Of a stretch of 64,000 bases of DNA, positions 33,317 through 52,739 are shown piece by piece. Under the pieces are notes generated by a model. It searched no databases. It had not been told where the DNA came from and saw nothing but the letters and a program-made list of their open reading frames with translations. The translations under genes were made by a program, and so were the position numbers. The DNA comes from an uncultured Sulfurovum sp. Its GTDB lineage: Bacteria; Campylobacterota; Campylobacteria; Campylobacterales; Sulfurovaceae. How positions within the stretch are numbered: position 1 is the stretch's first letter; each line of letters starts with the position of its first letter. Location of the stretch: NCBI GenBank assembly GCA_913055205.1, contig CAJXJN010000004.1:24532-88531 (forward strand). Reading direction: 5' to 3'.

Positions 33317-33682
33317 CTATAGTTTAATGAAGAGTATATACTTTTTCTCCTCAATAGACTTACCAAACCCAACAACCTCGATATCATTATACTGTGCATT
33401 CACGTCCATTTTAAGCTCATACATCATAGCATCCATAGGAAGTATCAACAAAGGCTTTACTAGCTCTCCTATCTCTACTCTAGAGTGACTACCATCTATC
33501 TTAAAAATAAGCTGCTTACTTGACTCATCCAAATCAAATACATTAATAGGTGCTTCACCTGCATAGATCAATTTTTCTGCATCTTCAGGATTCTCCTTTA
33601 AAAGCATAGCTGTCAAAATAAAATCTTCTTGATTGCCTATTTCTTCACGTATATCCTCTATAAGATCGATGATGACTTTCAT
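33317..33682 (-). CDS. hypothetical protein (121 aa)
   Basis: Not recognised. It is a soluble acidic protein with predicted alternating helix and strand, beginning 'MKVIIDLIEDIREEIGNQEDF' and including 'NVFDLDESSKQLIFKIDGSHSRVEIGELVKPLLILPMDAMMYEL'. There are no cysteines, membrane segments or known motifs. AAAGGAAC lies upstream of the ATG at 33682, which supports translation. It is between the IS element and the fusA operon, on the fusA strand but 196 bp past the fusA stop codon. Confidence 0.6.
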   Translation of the reverse strand: MKVIIDLIEDIREEIGNQEDFILTAMLLKENPEDAEKLIYAGEAPINVFDLDESSKQLIFKIDGSHSRVEIGELVKPLLILPMDAMMYELKMDVNAQYNDIEVVGFGKSIEEKKYILFIKL

Positions 33683-33825
33683 AATTGTTCCTTTAAATAC
33701 TATTGTATGCCAATTTTATAAATTGAAATAAAATAATACTCTTGTATTTTTATAATTTGGTGTTAATTTGCTATGAATTTGGCTAAACGGATTTTCTGTA
33801 GAGCGGGAGCGTACAACAAGTACAT

Positions 33826-33853
33826 GACTAAACGGAACAAAGTCCGTTTAGTC
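33826..33853 (-). terminator. perfect stem-loop after fusA
   Basis: GACTAAACGGA and TCCGTTTAGTC pair perfectly (11 bp) around a 6-base loop, 26 bp past the fusA stop codon. A T-run is missing, so it is either a factor-dependent end or a stabilising hairpin. A second GGCTAAACGGA at 33780-33790 repeats one arm. Confidence 0.5.
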
Positions 33854-33878
33854 GAAGGTATAGTGAAGAAACGCTAAA

Positions 33879-35969
33879 TTAGCTGTTTCTTTTTTCTATG
33901 ATTTCTTTTGCTACATTCTGTGGAACTTCTTCATAGTGATCAAATTCCATTGCGTATGTCGCACGACCTTGTGTCATTGAACGTAGGTCAGTTGAATATC
34001 CGAACATTTCAGAAAGTGGAACAAATGCGTTAACGATTTTGTTTCCGGCTCTATCATCCATTCCAGAGACTTGACCACGTCTTTTAGCAACATCACCGAT
34101 AACGTCACCCATAAAGTCTTCAGGTACTTCAACTTCAACTTTCATCATAGGCTCAAGAATAACCGGATTTGCTTCTCTTGCACCTTCACGGAATCCCATA
34201 GAACCTGCAAGTTTAAATGCCATTTCAGATGAATCGACATCATGGTAAGAACCATCATAAAGTGTAACTTTTACATCTTCTACAGGGTAACCAGCCTGGA
34301 TACCTCTTTGCATAGCTTCCTGAATACCTTTGTTTACCGGTTGGATAAACTCTTTTGGAACAACCCCACCTTTAACTTCATCTACGAATTCATAACCGAA
34401 GCCTGGCTCTTGCGGTTCAATTCTTAGGTATACATGACCGAATTGTCCACGTCCACCTGATTGTTTCGCATATTTGTACTCTTTATTAACCGCTTTTCTG
34501 ATCGTTTCACGGTATGCAACTTGCGGAGCACCTACTTCTGCTTCAACTTTAAACTCTCTCTTCATTCTGTCTACAAGAATTTCAAGGTGAAGTTCACCCA
34601 TTCCTGAGATGATCGTTTGACCAGACTCTTCATCTGTCGCAACACGGAAAGATGGATCTTCTGCAGCAAGTTTACCTAGTGCAAGTCCCATTTTTTCCTG
34701 GTCAGCTTTTGTTTTAGGCTCAACCGCAACAGAGATAACCGGATCCGGGAAATCCATTCTCTCAAGTACCACTTTATCTTTATCTGAACAAAGTGTATCA
34801 CCTGTTGTTGTATTTTTAAGACCTACAACCGCACCGATCTCACCAGCATAGATCTCAGAGATCTCTTCTCTTTTGATCGCATGCATTTTCATGATACGTC
34901 CGATACGCTCTTTTTTGTTCTTAGTAGAGTTAAGTACATATGAACCTGACTCTAGTGATCCTCTATATACACGGATAAATGTCAACTGCCCTACAAACGG
35001 GTCAGTCATGATCTTAAATGCAAGTGCAGCAAATGGTCCGTTATCTGTAGATTCAACAATAACTTCTTTGTCTTCATCATCCATTTCAGTACCTTTGATT
35101 GCAGGTGCTTCAACTGGAGACGGAAGGTATGCAACAACAGCGTCAAGTAAAGTTTGAACACCTTTGTTCTTAAATGCTGTACCTGGAAGCATTGGAACTA
35201 CATGCATACCGATAGTCGCTGCTTTAATTCCGGCAACGATCTCATCTTGAGTAAGCTCTTCACCTTCCATGTATTTTTCCATAAGCTCTTCGTTACCGTC
35301 GACTTCAGAGATACCTTCAATCAACTTTTCTCTAAACTCTTCAGCTTGTTCTAAAAGTTCTGGACGAATATCCTGCTCGTGGTATGCAGAACCCATTTCA
35401 GCGTCTTTGTCCCAAACAACTTCTTTCATTTTAACAAGATCAATAACACCTTCAAAGTTCTCTTCAGCACCGATAGGAAGTTGGATAACAAGTGGGTTAC
35501 CTTTAAGTCTGTCACGGATCTGTCTTTCAACCTCAAGGAAATCTGCACCTGTTCTATCCATTTTATTCACAAATACAAGTGATGGTACACCATAACGGTT
35601 TCTTTGTCTCCATACTGTCTCAGATTGCGGTTGAACCCCACCAACAGCACAGAATACAGATACAGCACCGTCAAGTACTCTCATAGATCTCTCAACTTCA
35701 ATCGTAAAGTCAACGTGACCCGGAGTGTCGATGATGTTGATCTGCTTACCTAACCACTCACAAGTAGTTGCAGCAGAAGTAATGGTAATACCTCTTTCCT
35801 GCTCCTGCTCCATCCAGTCCATTGTTGCAGCACCATCATGTACTTCACCAATTTTATGTTCAACACCTGTATAGAAAAGAATTCTTTCCGTTGTTGTTGT
35901 TTTACCTGCATCAATGTGAGCAGCGATACCGATGTTTCTTACGTCTTCAAGTTTGTGCGTTCTTGCCAT
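33879..35969 (-). CDS. fusA: translation elongation factor G
   Basis: 696 residues, full length. EF-G moves the tRNAs and mRNA after peptide bond formation. '[18 protein letters not shown]' is the P-loop, '[12 protein letters not shown]' switch I, '[16 protein letters not shown]' switch II and '[10 protein letters not shown]' the guanine-specific NKxD. The remaining domains, including '[21 protein letters not shown]' and the basic '[16 protein letters not shown]', are intact. It is the last gene of rpsL-rpsG-fusA; tuf is not here but at 55755. Confidence 0.97.
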   Translation of the reverse strand: MARTHKLEDVRNIGIAAHIDAGKTTTTERILFYTGVEHKIGEVHDGAATMDWMEQEQERGITITSAATTCEWLGKQINIIDTPGHVDFTIEVERSMRVLDGAVSVFCAVGGVQPQSETVWRQRNRYGVPSLVFVNKMDRTGADFLEVERQIRDRLKGNPLVIQLPIGAEENFEGVIDLVKMKEVVWDKDAEMGSAYHEQDIRPELLEQAEEFREKLIEGISEVDGNEELMEKYMEGEELTQDEIVAGIKAATIGMHVVPMLPGTAFKNKGVQTLLDAVVAYLPSPVEAPAIKGTEMDDEDKEVIVESTDNGPFAALAFKIMTDPFVGQLTFIRVYRGSLESGSYVLNSTKNKKERIGRIMKMHAIKREEISEIYAGEIGAVVGLKNTTTGDTLCSDKDKVVLERMDFPDPVISVAVEPKTKADQEKMGLALGKLAAEDPSFRVATDEESGQTIISGMGELHLEILVDRMKREFKVEAEVGAPQVAYRETIRKAVNKEYKYAKQSGGRGQFGHVYLRIEPQEPGFGYEFVDEVKGGVVPKEFIQPVNKGIQEAMQRGIQAGYPVEDVKVTLYDGSYHDVDSSEMAFKLAGSMGFREGAREANPVILEPMMKVEVEVPEDFMGDVIGDVAKRRGQVSGMDDRAGNKIVNAFVPLSEMFGYSTDLRSMTQGRATYAMEFDHYEEVPQNVAKEIIEKRNS

Positions 35970-35980
35970 AACTTAATCCC

Positions 35981-36460
<480 letters not shown>

Positions 36461-36647
36461 TCAATCTTATATTGTTGATTTACTCAAGTCTTGTCCCCTA
36501 AGGATAAATGACAACACCTGTTTCAAGCCTGTTTCTAGACTAAACTATGCTTATTTCTTCTTGATCAGCAGCAAAACTACTATTCAACTCATCTCACTAA
36601 AGCTACGCTCTCGGCGAGAATATTTAGCTATTTTTTTAAGTAATTTC

Positions 36648-37019
36648 TTACTTAGGTTTTTTAGTACCGTATTTAGATCTTGCAACTTTTCTGTTTGCAA
36701 CACCTGAAGCATCGAGAGCACCACGAACAATGTGATACTTAACACCAGGTAAATCTTTAATTCTACCGCCTCTTACAAGTACGATTGAGTGCTCTTGAAG
36801 GTTGTGACCCTCACCACCGATGTATGAGATCACTTCAAAACCACTTGTCAATCTAACTTTAGCAACTTTTCTAAGTGCTGAGTTAGGTTTCTTTGGTGTT
36901 GTAGTATATACTCTGGTACATACGCCTCTTCTTTGAGGACATTTTACAAGTGCAGGTGATTTTGATTTTTTCACTTGCTTCTTACGTTCTTTACGAATCA
37001 ATTGGTTAATTGTAGGCAA
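36648..37019 (-). CDS. rpsL: 30S ribosomal protein S12
   Basis: 123 residues. S12 lies at the decoding centre. '[24 protein letters not shown]', '[19 protein letters not shown]' (with the Lys that corresponds to the streptomycin-resistance position in [10 protein letters not shown]) and '[24 protein letters not shown]' are conserved. The sequence at the classic resistance positions is wild type. It is the first gene of the operon. Confidence 0.97.
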   Translation of the reverse strand: MPTINQLIRKERKKQVKKSKSPALVKCPQRRGVCTRVYTTTPKKPNSALRKVAKVRLTSGFEVISYIGGEGHNLQEHSIVLVRGGRIKDLPGVKYHIVRGALDASGVANRKVARSKYGTKKPK

Positions 37020-37398
37020 ATCGTTTCCTTTCTGGTTAGTTTGAATTGAATCTGGCTGTTACACCATATAAAAACACTCTAAAAATGCTTTTATATACTG
37101 TATGTACGAGAAAAATGGAGGCATATTATAGTGAAAAAAGCTTTATTTAGGCTTATGTCGAACAATAACTGCATGCGTGTAAGAAGTTGATTTTTTATTA
37201 ATTTTATGATACTAAAATTTAGTCTATAGAAATCAAGTTGTAGAAATTTTATCTCTGTTTGTGTAGGTACCACTGATTTTACATAGAGTAGACCTGAGGT
37301 AAACATTAACGCTAAAATAGCAGAAAGCTAAAATAAGCTACACTAATTCAAGCCCGAAGAAAAAAGATTCGTTTGGGTAAAACTATAAGGAGTATAGA
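37020..37398. promoter_or_regulatory. divergent intergenic region with the rpsL operon promoter
   Basis: 379 bp without a gene between rpsL (minus) and the HdeD-like gene (plus). On the minus strand a perfect -10 box TATAAT lies at 37125-37130, giving an rpsL leader of about 100 bases with AAAGGAAACG before the ATG. On the plus strand AAGGAGTATAGA precedes the HdeD-like gene; no clear promoter was found for it. A 71-codon minus-strand frame here has no ribosome binding site. Confidence 0.55.
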
Positions 37399-37944
37399 AT
37401 GTGGAACTACCCGATTGAAGAAAATTTATTATACAAGTTTGGTAAATATGCCAAAGTAGCCGGTATTATTTTTATCCTACTTGGTATTGTAGGAATTGTT
37501 TATCCTGTATTTATGACTATGGCAACCGTCGCATTTATATCATGGTTGATGCTTTTGGCAGGAGTTTCAGCAGGCTATTTTACATGGCTTAGTAACAGAA
37601 ATGATTGGTTGGGATGGCTCAAAGCTGTGATACTTGTTGGGGTTGCACTCTTTATACTTTTTTATCCGTTGAGTGGCGCAGCAACGGTTGGACTGCTATT
37701 GTCGATCTACTTCTTCATGGATGCCTTTGCAGGATTTGGTCTTGCCTCTACAATGCATCCATCCAAAGGATGGTGGATCTGGCTCCTCAACGCATTGCTT
37801 TCATTGGGACTTGGATTCATCTTTATTGCAGGGTGGCCGTTCAGTTCTCTGTATCTGGTAGGACTCTTTGTTGGTATCAGCCTATTTTTTGACGGGATTG
37901 CCCTCTTTTTTACAGGTTCATTGTTCCAGAAAATAAATAGATAG
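37399..37944 (+). CDS. HdeD/DUF308 family membrane protein
   Basis: 181 residues with six hydrophobic helices in three pairs, the layout of HdeD, an acid-resistance membrane protein of enteric bacteria. Repeated aromatic and glycine turns ('LMLLAGVSAGYFTWLS', 'LLSIYFFMDAFAGFGLA', 'WWIWLLNALLSLGLGFIFIAGWPFSSLYLVGLFVGISLFFDGIALF') support the family. It is the first gene of a plus-strand group of ion-transport genes. The molecular function of HdeD is not known. Confidence 0.8.
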   Translation: MWNYPIEENLLYKFGKYAKVAGIIFILLGIVGIVYPVFMTMATVAFISWLMLLAGVSAGYFTWLSNRNDWLGWLKAVILVGVALFILFYPLSGAATVGLLLSIYFFMDAFAGFGLASTMHPSKGWWIWLLNALLSLGLGFIFIAGWPFSSLYLVGLFVGISLFFDGIALFFTGSLFQKINR

Positions 37945-38124
37945 CATGAAAAAACTTTTTATCAATCCATCCAATAAGAGAGGTTATATAAAAAAGAAAA
38001 ACTGAGCTCCCCTGAATAAAGATAAAATTATAGGAGGAGCCAGAGAATAAAAGTAGCTCTCCTTATTATTACAGTATTTGCATTATATTCATTATGATAG
38101 TAGAATAGAAAGCAAGGATACTAC

Positions 38125-39330
38125 ATGAATGGATTTGACCTTGGGCGTTTACTTGTCTCTTTATCATCTATTTTCTTACTTACTTTTGCAGTAGGATATT
38201 TTTTCTCAAAATTTCGTATTCCCGGTATTCTTGCTGCACTTTTTGTTGGAATGGGACTAAGCTATACGCCTTTTTCTACGATAATACACTCCCCACAGTT
38301 TGAAAATATTTTTTCCTTTTTATCCAATCTTGGTGTATTGTTTTTACTTTTTTATATCGGTTTGCAGATTGAACTTGATGAAATGAAAAAATCCAGCTCT
38401 GATATCATATGGCTTACTGTTTTAAACACAGCTGTTCCTTTTATGTTTGGTGTAATTGTTATGCTGCTTTATGGATACGGATGGGCAATTGCTCTGGTGA
38501 TCGGGATGACACGTATGCCTACTGCTGAGGCGGTCATCGTACCGATACTCGATGAATTTAAAATGATTAAAACAAAAATAGGTACTTTTATCATTGGTGC
38601 GGGTGTCCTGGATGATATCATAGAGGTGATACTCGTTGGCATTGTATCTGTATGGATAGGCACCAAAGCGGGGGAAGGTCATGGTGAACTTGCTGTGTTA
38701 ATCGCAGGAATAAGTGCTTTTATGATACTTTCATGGATTTTTTATCGCTATCTTCCACGGATACTTCACAATTATAAAGCAAGAGATCTTAGTTCATTAA
38801 TGCTTTTTGCTCTTATTATTCTTTTTGGATTTGGTGGATTTGGTGAATATATCGAGATTGGTATGGTAGTAGGTGCTATTTTTGCGGGTATCATTATGCG
38901 GCCGTTTTTCGAGTGCAATGAAGAAAAAGGAGAATTACTCTCTAAAACAACACAAACACTCAGTTATGGTTTCTTTGGTGTACTGTTTTTCTTTTGGGTA
39001 GGTTTCAATGCTGATATCGAAGGCTTTTTAAAAGAGCCTCTATTGGCTATCGTGCTTTATCTTGCCGGTACTGTTGGGAAAATTGTTGGTGTATTGTTAA
39101 TGGTACCGATGAAAAAACTTACTTTTAAGGAAGCTGTGATTATTGGTGTAGGACTGGATGCGAGGTTAACCACAGAAATCATTATCGCACAACTGCTTTT
39201 TTCTTCATCTATCATTGATGCCAAACTCTTTACCGCTTTAGTTGCTGCATCTTCATTTACGGCGATTACAGTACCTCTTCTTTTTACACTTCTTATCCGT
39301 TTTTGGGGGAATACGGCTTATGAAAAATAA
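38125..39330 (+). CDS. cation:proton antiporter (CPA2/KefB-like)
   Basis: 401 residues with about 12-13 membrane segments and no C-terminal TrkA-N or USP domain. 'FIIGAGVLDDIIEVILVGI' carries the paired Asp of the CPA2 transport site, and 'GVGLDARLTTEIIIAQLLFSSSIID' fits the conserved later helix. Na+ or K+ exchange for H+ is expected, but the ion cannot be called. The gene overlaps the P-type ATPase by 11 bp, so the two should be produced together. Confidence 0.87.
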   Translation: MNGFDLGRLLVSLSSIFLLTFAVGYFFSKFRIPGILAALFVGMGLSYTPFSTIIHSPQFENIFSFLSNLGVLFLLFYIGLQIELDEMKKSSSDIIWLTVLNTAVPFMFGVIVMLLYGYGWAIALVIGMTRMPTAEAVIVPILDEFKMIKTKIGTFIIGAGVLDDIIEVILVGIVSVWIGTKAGEGHGELAVLIAGISAFMILSWIFYRYLPRILHNYKARDLSSLMLFALIILFGFGGFGEYIEIGMVVGAIFAGIIMRPFFECNEEKGELLSKTTQTLSYGFFGVLFFFWVGFNADIEGFLKEPLLAIVLYLAGTVGKIVGVLLMVPMKKLTFKEAVIIGVGLDARLTTEIIIAQLLFSSSIIDAKLFTALVAASSFTAITVPLLFTLLIRFWGNTAYEK

Positions 39331-42037
39331 TCGATCTTTAAAAAGGAAAACAGCTCCTGCAGATACACAAACTTCATGGCATACAAGAACGACTCAGGAA
39401 ACCATACGTTATTTTAAAAGTGATCCCCAACAAGGCTTATCAGAACAAGAGGCTTTAGAAAAATTACAGCAATATAGTACCAATACCCTAAAAACCATTT
39501 CCAAAACCTCATGGTATATTATTTTTTTAAGGCAGTTTACCAATTTTTTGATACTCATTCTTTTTGTTGCTGCAGGTATTTCACTGGCAGTAGGGGAAGT
39601 GACGGATGCAATTACGATCATGGTGATTATTGTTTTAAACAGTGTATTGGGATTTGTACAAGAGTACAAAGCAGAAAATGCCATTGAAGCGTTAAAACAA
39701 ATGCTGCATCCCACGTGTAAAGTATTAAGAGATAACAAAGAAGCTATTATCGATGCAAAAATGCTGGTACCGGGTGATATTGTACTGCTTGAAATCGGTG
39801 ATAGAATTCCTGCTGATATGCGTCTTATAGAGGGTACCAATCTTAAAGTTGATGAATCTGCCCTTACCGGTGAATCTATACCTGTTTCCAAAAACCATCA
39901 AAGCATCAAACAAGACACTCCTCTTACCAAACAATCCAATATGCTCTGGATGGGCACTGTCATCGCTAATGGCAGAGCAAAGGGTATCGTTGTCAAAACA
40001 GGGATGCACACAGAATTTGGAAAAATTGCTTTGATGACACAACGTGTCAAAGAAGAAATTACACCACTACAAAAAAAACTGGCAGTGCTTGGAAAAAAAC
40101 TTGGTCTATTTTCGGTTGGGATTTCTATCATCGTAGCACTGGTTGGATGGCTGATGGGCAAAGATTTGATGGAGATGTTTTTAACAGGTGTTTCTCTTGC
40201 CGTGGCAGTCGTACCGGAGGGGTTACCCGCAGTCGTAACTATTACACTGACCCTTGGCATCAAAGCGATGGCAAAACAAAAAGCACTTTTACGACGACTC
40301 CAGGCAGCAGAAACACTAGGTGCAGCAACAACGATTTGTACCGATAAAACAGGTACACTCACACAAAATCAAATGACTGTAACAAAGATTTGGCTCCCAA
40401 GTGGTATGATAGATGTGACCGGTAGCGGGTATGATCCTGCCGGGCATTTCGAAAAAGAGGGGAAAAGGCTTGACTATCATCATCATAAAGAGCTATTGAT
40501 GCTTTTGCAAAGTGCTTTGATCTGCAATCATGCCAGAATACAAAAAAGTGAAAATGACTGGGAAGCCATTGGTGCTCCTACAGAAGCTGCTTTGGTGGTT
40601 GCAGCCTATAAAGCAAAACTCTCTCCTAATGATAATCATACCACTGTCAGTGAATTTTCTTTTAATTCGATTCGAAAACGCATGAGTGTAATTGTCCAAG
40701 GGAAAGAGGGGATGAAAGCCCATGTCAAAGGTGCACCTGAAGTTATTTTAGCACGTTGCACACAAATCTTTGAAAATGGTATGATTCTTCCACTGAAAGA
40801 GAGAGACAAAAAAAGAATTGCAAAAATCTATAAAACGATGGCAAGCAGTGGACTTCGCACTTTGGCTATTGCTTTTCACGATCTGCCACGAGAGACAAAA
40901 CTCTCAGAAGAGAGTGTGGAGAATCAACTGGTGTTATTGGGTATTGTGGGCATTATCGATCCACCGCACAAAGAGGTACCGGAAGCGATCTCTCTTGCAA
41001 GCAGTGCAGGTATCAAGACTATCATGATAACAGGAGATAGTCCGGATACCGCAGCTGCCATCGCAAAATCGATTAACCTTGAGGTAGATCGGGCAATCAC
41101 TTCAGAAGAACTCTCTAAGATAGATGATAAAACATTGACCAGCATACTACAGGGAAATACCCTTTTTGCCAGAACAAAACCAGAAGATAAATTACGCATT
41201 ATAAGAAACCTAAAACAACAAAATCAAATCGTCGCGATGACAGGTGACGGTGTCAATGATGCACCGGCACTTAAAGAAGCGAATATCGGTATTGCTATGG
41301 GTAAAAAAGGTACGGATGTTGCCAAAAGTGTTTCTGATATCATTTTGACAGATGATAATTTTGCTTCAATTATCAATGCGGTGAAAGAGGGAAGACGAGA
41401 GTTTGACAATATTAAAAAATTTGTCACCTATCTACTCTCTTCCAATACCGGTGAAATCATCGCTATCTTTGTGAATATCCTCCTGGGTGGTCCTTTGATC
41501 CTTCTTCCGGTGCAAATTTTATGGATGAACCTTGTCACAGATGGAATGACTGCCGTAGCATTAGGACTTGAACCTAGCGAAAAAAATATCATGAATCGGC
41601 CACCAAGAGATATGGATGAACCTATCATTGACAGATATGCCATTATCATGATAATCGTATTGGGCAGCTATATAGGCTTTGCAACGCTTGGGGTTTTTCA
41701 TTATTATCTCTCTCAAGATACACAAAATGCCTTACTGCTTGCGCAGACGGTAGCATTTACGGGTATCATTATATTGGAGAAAGTCAATGTTTTTAACTAT
41801 CGCTCTTTAAAAACACCTATCTCAAGTGTCGGATTTTTCTCTAACAAATGGATATTAATAGCAGTAGCAATGACATTAGGATTACAAGCATGCGCAGTCT
41901 ATGTGCCATTTTTACAGGATGCACTGCATACGGTTGCACTTGGCTGGAGAGACTGGGTAATTATTTTCTTAGTGGCTTTACCACTTTTTCTCATTACAGA
42001 ACTTTATAAATGGATACGACAAAAATGGAACTTTTGA
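39320..42037 (+). CDS. cation-translocating P-type ATPase (P-II, Ca2+-type)
   Basis: 905 residues from ATG at 39320 with GGGGGA upstream; the frame opens earlier inside the antiporter gene. 'TGES' in the actuator domain, 'CTDKTGTLTQNQM' with the phosphorylated Asp, 'KGAPEVILARC' for nucleotide binding and 'MTGDGVNDAPALKEANIGIAMG' at the hinge are all intact. In the membrane 'VVPEGLPAVVTITLTLG' (M4) and 'NLVTDGMTAVALG' (M6) resemble PacL/PMR1-type Ca2+ pumps. Calcium is the likely ion, though Na+ or Mn2+ is not excluded. Confidence 0.9.
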   Translation: MKNNRSLKRKTAPADTQTSWHTRTTQETIRYFKSDPQQGLSEQEALEKLQQYSTNTLKTISKTSWYIIFLRQFTNFLILILFVAAGISLAVGEVTDAITIMVIIVLNSVLGFVQEYKAENAIEALKQMLHPTCKVLRDNKEAIIDAKMLVPGDIVLLEIGDRIPADMRLIEGTNLKVDESALTGESIPVSKNHQSIKQDTPLTKQSNMLWMGTVIANGRAKGIVVKTGMHTEFGKIALMTQRVKEEITPLQKKLAVLGKKLGLFSVGISIIVALVGWLMGKDLMEMFLTGVSLAVAVVPEGLPAVVTITLTLGIKAMAKQKALLRRLQAAETLGAATTICTDKTGTLTQNQMTVTKIWLPSGMIDVTGSGYDPAGHFEKEGKRLDYHHHKELLMLLQSALICNHARIQKSENDWEAIGAPTEAALVVAAYKAKLSPNDNHTTVSEFSFNSIRKRMSVIVQGKEGMKAHVKGAPEVILARCTQIFENGMILPLKERDKKRIAKIYKTMASSGLRTLAIAFHDLPRETKLSEESVENQLVLLGIVGIIDPPHKEVPEAISLASSAGIKTIMITGDSPDTAAAIAKSINLEVDRAITSEELSKIDDKTLTSILQGNTLFARTKPEDKLRIIRNLKQQNQIVAMTGDGVNDAPALKEANIGIAMGKKGTDVAKSVSDIILTDDNFASIINAVKEGRREFDNIKKFVTYLLSSNTGEIIAIFVNILLGGPLILLPVQILWMNLVTDGMTAVALGLEPSEKNIMNRPPRDMDEPIIDRYAIIMIIVLGSYIGFATLGVFHYYLSQDTQNALLLAQTVAFTGIIILEKVNVFNYRSLKTPISSVGFFSNKWILIAVAMTLGLQACAVYVPFLQDALHTVALGWRDWVIIFLVALPLFLITELYKWIRQKWNF

Positions 42038-43272
42038 TTATCAAACAAATCGGTATTGCACTTTTGATCGGTATCATGATAGGTCTTCAGAGAGAAATGC
42101 ATTCTCAAAGAAAAGGAGAATTCTCTTTTGCAGGTACAAGGACTTTTGCGCTTATAGCACTTTTGGGATATTTAAGTGCCTGGATACAAAGTAAAGTGGC
42201 ATTCTTTTTACCCGTCTCTTTCATTATTTTCGGATTGATAGTTTTAGCTTCGTATATTACCAAAACAACAAAGAGCAAACATCATGGTGCTACCACAGAA
42301 ATGGCAGCGATCATCACCTATATTTTAGGAGCAATGCTCTTTTTCTCACTGGAATCCTACGTCATTTCTCTTGCTATTGTCATGCTTTTCCTTCTGGAGA
42401 TAAAAAGTAATATCTTGAAGATTGAATCCCATATTACCCCTGAAGATCTAAACTCTGCAACACTATTTTTACTGATGAGCTTCGTGGTCCTTCCTCTTTT
42501 GCCTGATAAAATGATAGGACCTTTTGAAATATTCAATCCTTATAAAACATGGTTAATGGTTGTTTTGATCGCGGGAATTTCATTTATCGGCTACGTTGCT
42601 ATCAAAATACTGGGTAATAAAAAAGGCGTATATCTCACCGGTATATTTGGAGGCTTGGTCTCTTCTACTGCTGTTTCCATAACCCTATCCAAATTATATG
42701 CACTGCAAAATAGATATCTGAAAAATTTTGCCGGTGGTATTGCCATTGCTTCAACTATGATGTATCTTAGAGTTCTGCTGGAGACTTCTTTTTTTAATCT
42801 TTCCCTTACTAAAGCACTCGCTATCCCATATCTATCAGCTACTTTGATTGGATTTATTTTTGTCTTTTTTCTTTATAAAAACGCAACACAATATAAAATA
42901 GAACAAATTGGAATCAACAAAAATCCTCTAGCACTTTCAGAAGCTTTAAGACTAGGTCTTTTATTTGGTTTGATTTTCGGATCTATCGCTATCTTTGAGG
43001 AAAAATTTGGCAATAGTGGAGTGTATTTGATTTCATTTTTATCCGGTTTTACAGATGTCGATGCCATTACACTTTCTCTTTCACAACTCACACATGAAAA
43101 AATCACTCAAGAAACAGCCATTTATGGAATCATCATAGCTTCTTCAGTAAATTCTATCGTGAAACTGGGCATTGTCTTTATACTGGGTGGCAAAAGATTA
43201 GGACTTTTAATGGGACTTTTTTACCTTTTGACCATTGGTGCACTATTTACAGGAGTTATATTTGAGTTTTAA
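42010..43272 (+). CDS. MgtC/SapB-DUF4010 membrane protein
   Basis: 420 residues, about 11-12 hydrophobic segments. The N-terminus ('GIMIGLQREMHSQRKGEFSFAGTRTFALIALLGYLSAWI') is the MgtC/SapB domain and the rest a DUF4010 domain ('GGLVSSTAVSITLSKL', 'LSGFTDVDAITLSLSQL'). It overlaps the ATPase gene by 28 bp, or by 13 bp if the second ATG at 42025 is used. The overlap implies translational coupling to the antiporter-ATPase pair. The transported ion is not known; Mg2+ homeostasis is only suggested by the MgtC name. Confidence 0.85.
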   Translation: MDTTKMELLIIKQIGIALLIGIMIGLQREMHSQRKGEFSFAGTRTFALIALLGYLSAWIQSKVAFFLPVSFIIFGLIVLASYITKTTKSKHHGATTEMAAIITYILGAMLFFSLESYVISLAIVMLFLLEIKSNILKIESHITPEDLNSATLFLLMSFVVLPLLPDKMIGPFEIFNPYKTWLMVVLIAGISFIGYVAIKILGNKKGVYLTGIFGGLVSSTAVSITLSKLYALQNRYLKNFAGGIAIASTMMYLRVLLETSFFNLSLTKALAIPYLSATLIGFIFVFFLYKNATQYKIEQIGINKNPLALSEALRLGLLFGLIFGSIAIFEEKFGNSGVYLISFLSGFTDVDAITLSLSQLTHEKITQETAIYGIIIASSVNSIVKLGIVFILGGKRLGLLMGLFYLLTIGALFTGVIFEF

Positions 43273-43387
43273 CTATACTTATTAAAAAATGAAGTGCTGA
43301 CTGGTTTTTTGAAAAAGAAGAGTGAATAAAAAATTTTGCTGCTTATTTTACTAAGTTTTCCATTAACGTAGATTAGAAAAGGTTTAT

Positions 43388-43415
43388 ACTGTTTCTAGCC
43401 TAAACTAGAAACAGT
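43388..43415 (-). terminator. stem-loop after rpoC
   Basis: ACTGTTTCTAG and CTAGAAACAGT form a perfect 11-bp stem with a 6-base loop, 10 bp after the rpoC stop codon. A loose T-rich stretch (ATAAACCTTTT) follows on the minus strand. It is the probable end of the rpoBC transcript and protects against transcription meeting from the convergent MgtC-like gene. Confidence 0.65.
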
Positions 43416-43424
43416 ATCTTCAAA

Positions 43425-52122
<8,698 letters not shown>

Positions 52123-52241
52123 TTAGTATGGTTTATGTAGTGTGTTTAGTATGTATATTAGATATACAAAAAAACTATTGACATGAGGGTATGAAATGTC
52201 TCCGAATAGTTTATCGCTATATCCAAGTAGATTGTCTAGCT

Positions 52242-52266
52242 GAGCTTAGGCGATCTGCCCAAGCTC
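52242..52266 (-). promoter_or_regulatory. rplL-rpoB intergenic hairpin (attenuator or processing site)
   Basis: On the minus strand GAGCTTGGGC pairs with GCCTAAGCTC (one imperfect pair) around AGATC, 17 bases past the rplL stop codon. No T-run follows. In many bacteria a partial terminator or RNase III site at this spot sets the ratio of ribosomal protein to polymerase; that role is inferred here. Confidence 0.55.
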
Positions 52267-52282
52267 TCTTAAATAATAATGA

Positions 52283-52654
52283 TTATTTAAGCTCACAAGA
52301 AGCACCTGCTTCTTCGATTTGTTTTTTGAGCTCTTCAGCTTCTTCTTTTGAAACAGCTTCTTTAAGTACTGTAGGAGTCTCTTCAACTGCAGCTTTTGCT
52401 TCTTTAAGACCAAGACCAGTAATTGCTCTTACTACTTTAATCGCATTGATTTTCTTAGCACCTGCATCTGTAAGTACTACATCAAACTCAGTTTGTTCTT
52501 CAACAGCTTCACCTGCTGCAGCGCCACCGGCAGCCACTACTGTAGCTTGTGCAGTTACACCAAATTTTTCTTCAAATTCTTTTACAAGCTCAGAAAGCTC
52601 AAGTACAGACAAGTTTGAGATAAACTCTAATACATCTTCTTTAGTTGTTGCCAT
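52283..52654 (-). CDS. rplL: 50S ribosomal protein L7/L12
   Basis: 123 residues from ATG at 52654 with AAGGAATATAAA upstream; 18 further in-frame codons upstream are rejected. It forms the flexible stalk that recruits translation factors. '[30 protein letters not shown]' is the dimerising N-terminal domain, an Ala-rich hinge follows, and '[39 protein letters not shown]' is the factor-binding C-terminal domain. Confidence 0.96.
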   Translation of the reverse strand: MATTKEDVLEFISNLSVLELSELVKEFEEKFGVTAQATVVAAGGAAAGEAVEEQTEFDVVLTDAGAKKINAIKVVRAITGLGLKEAKAAVEETPTVLKEAVSKEEAEELKKQIEEAGASCELK

Positions 52655-52739
52655 TTTATATTCCTTAAAATATTTACAAAATACATTGAAACAAACATCT
52701 TGTTTCAAACAAAAAGAGCCTCATGGCTCTCACCACCTT

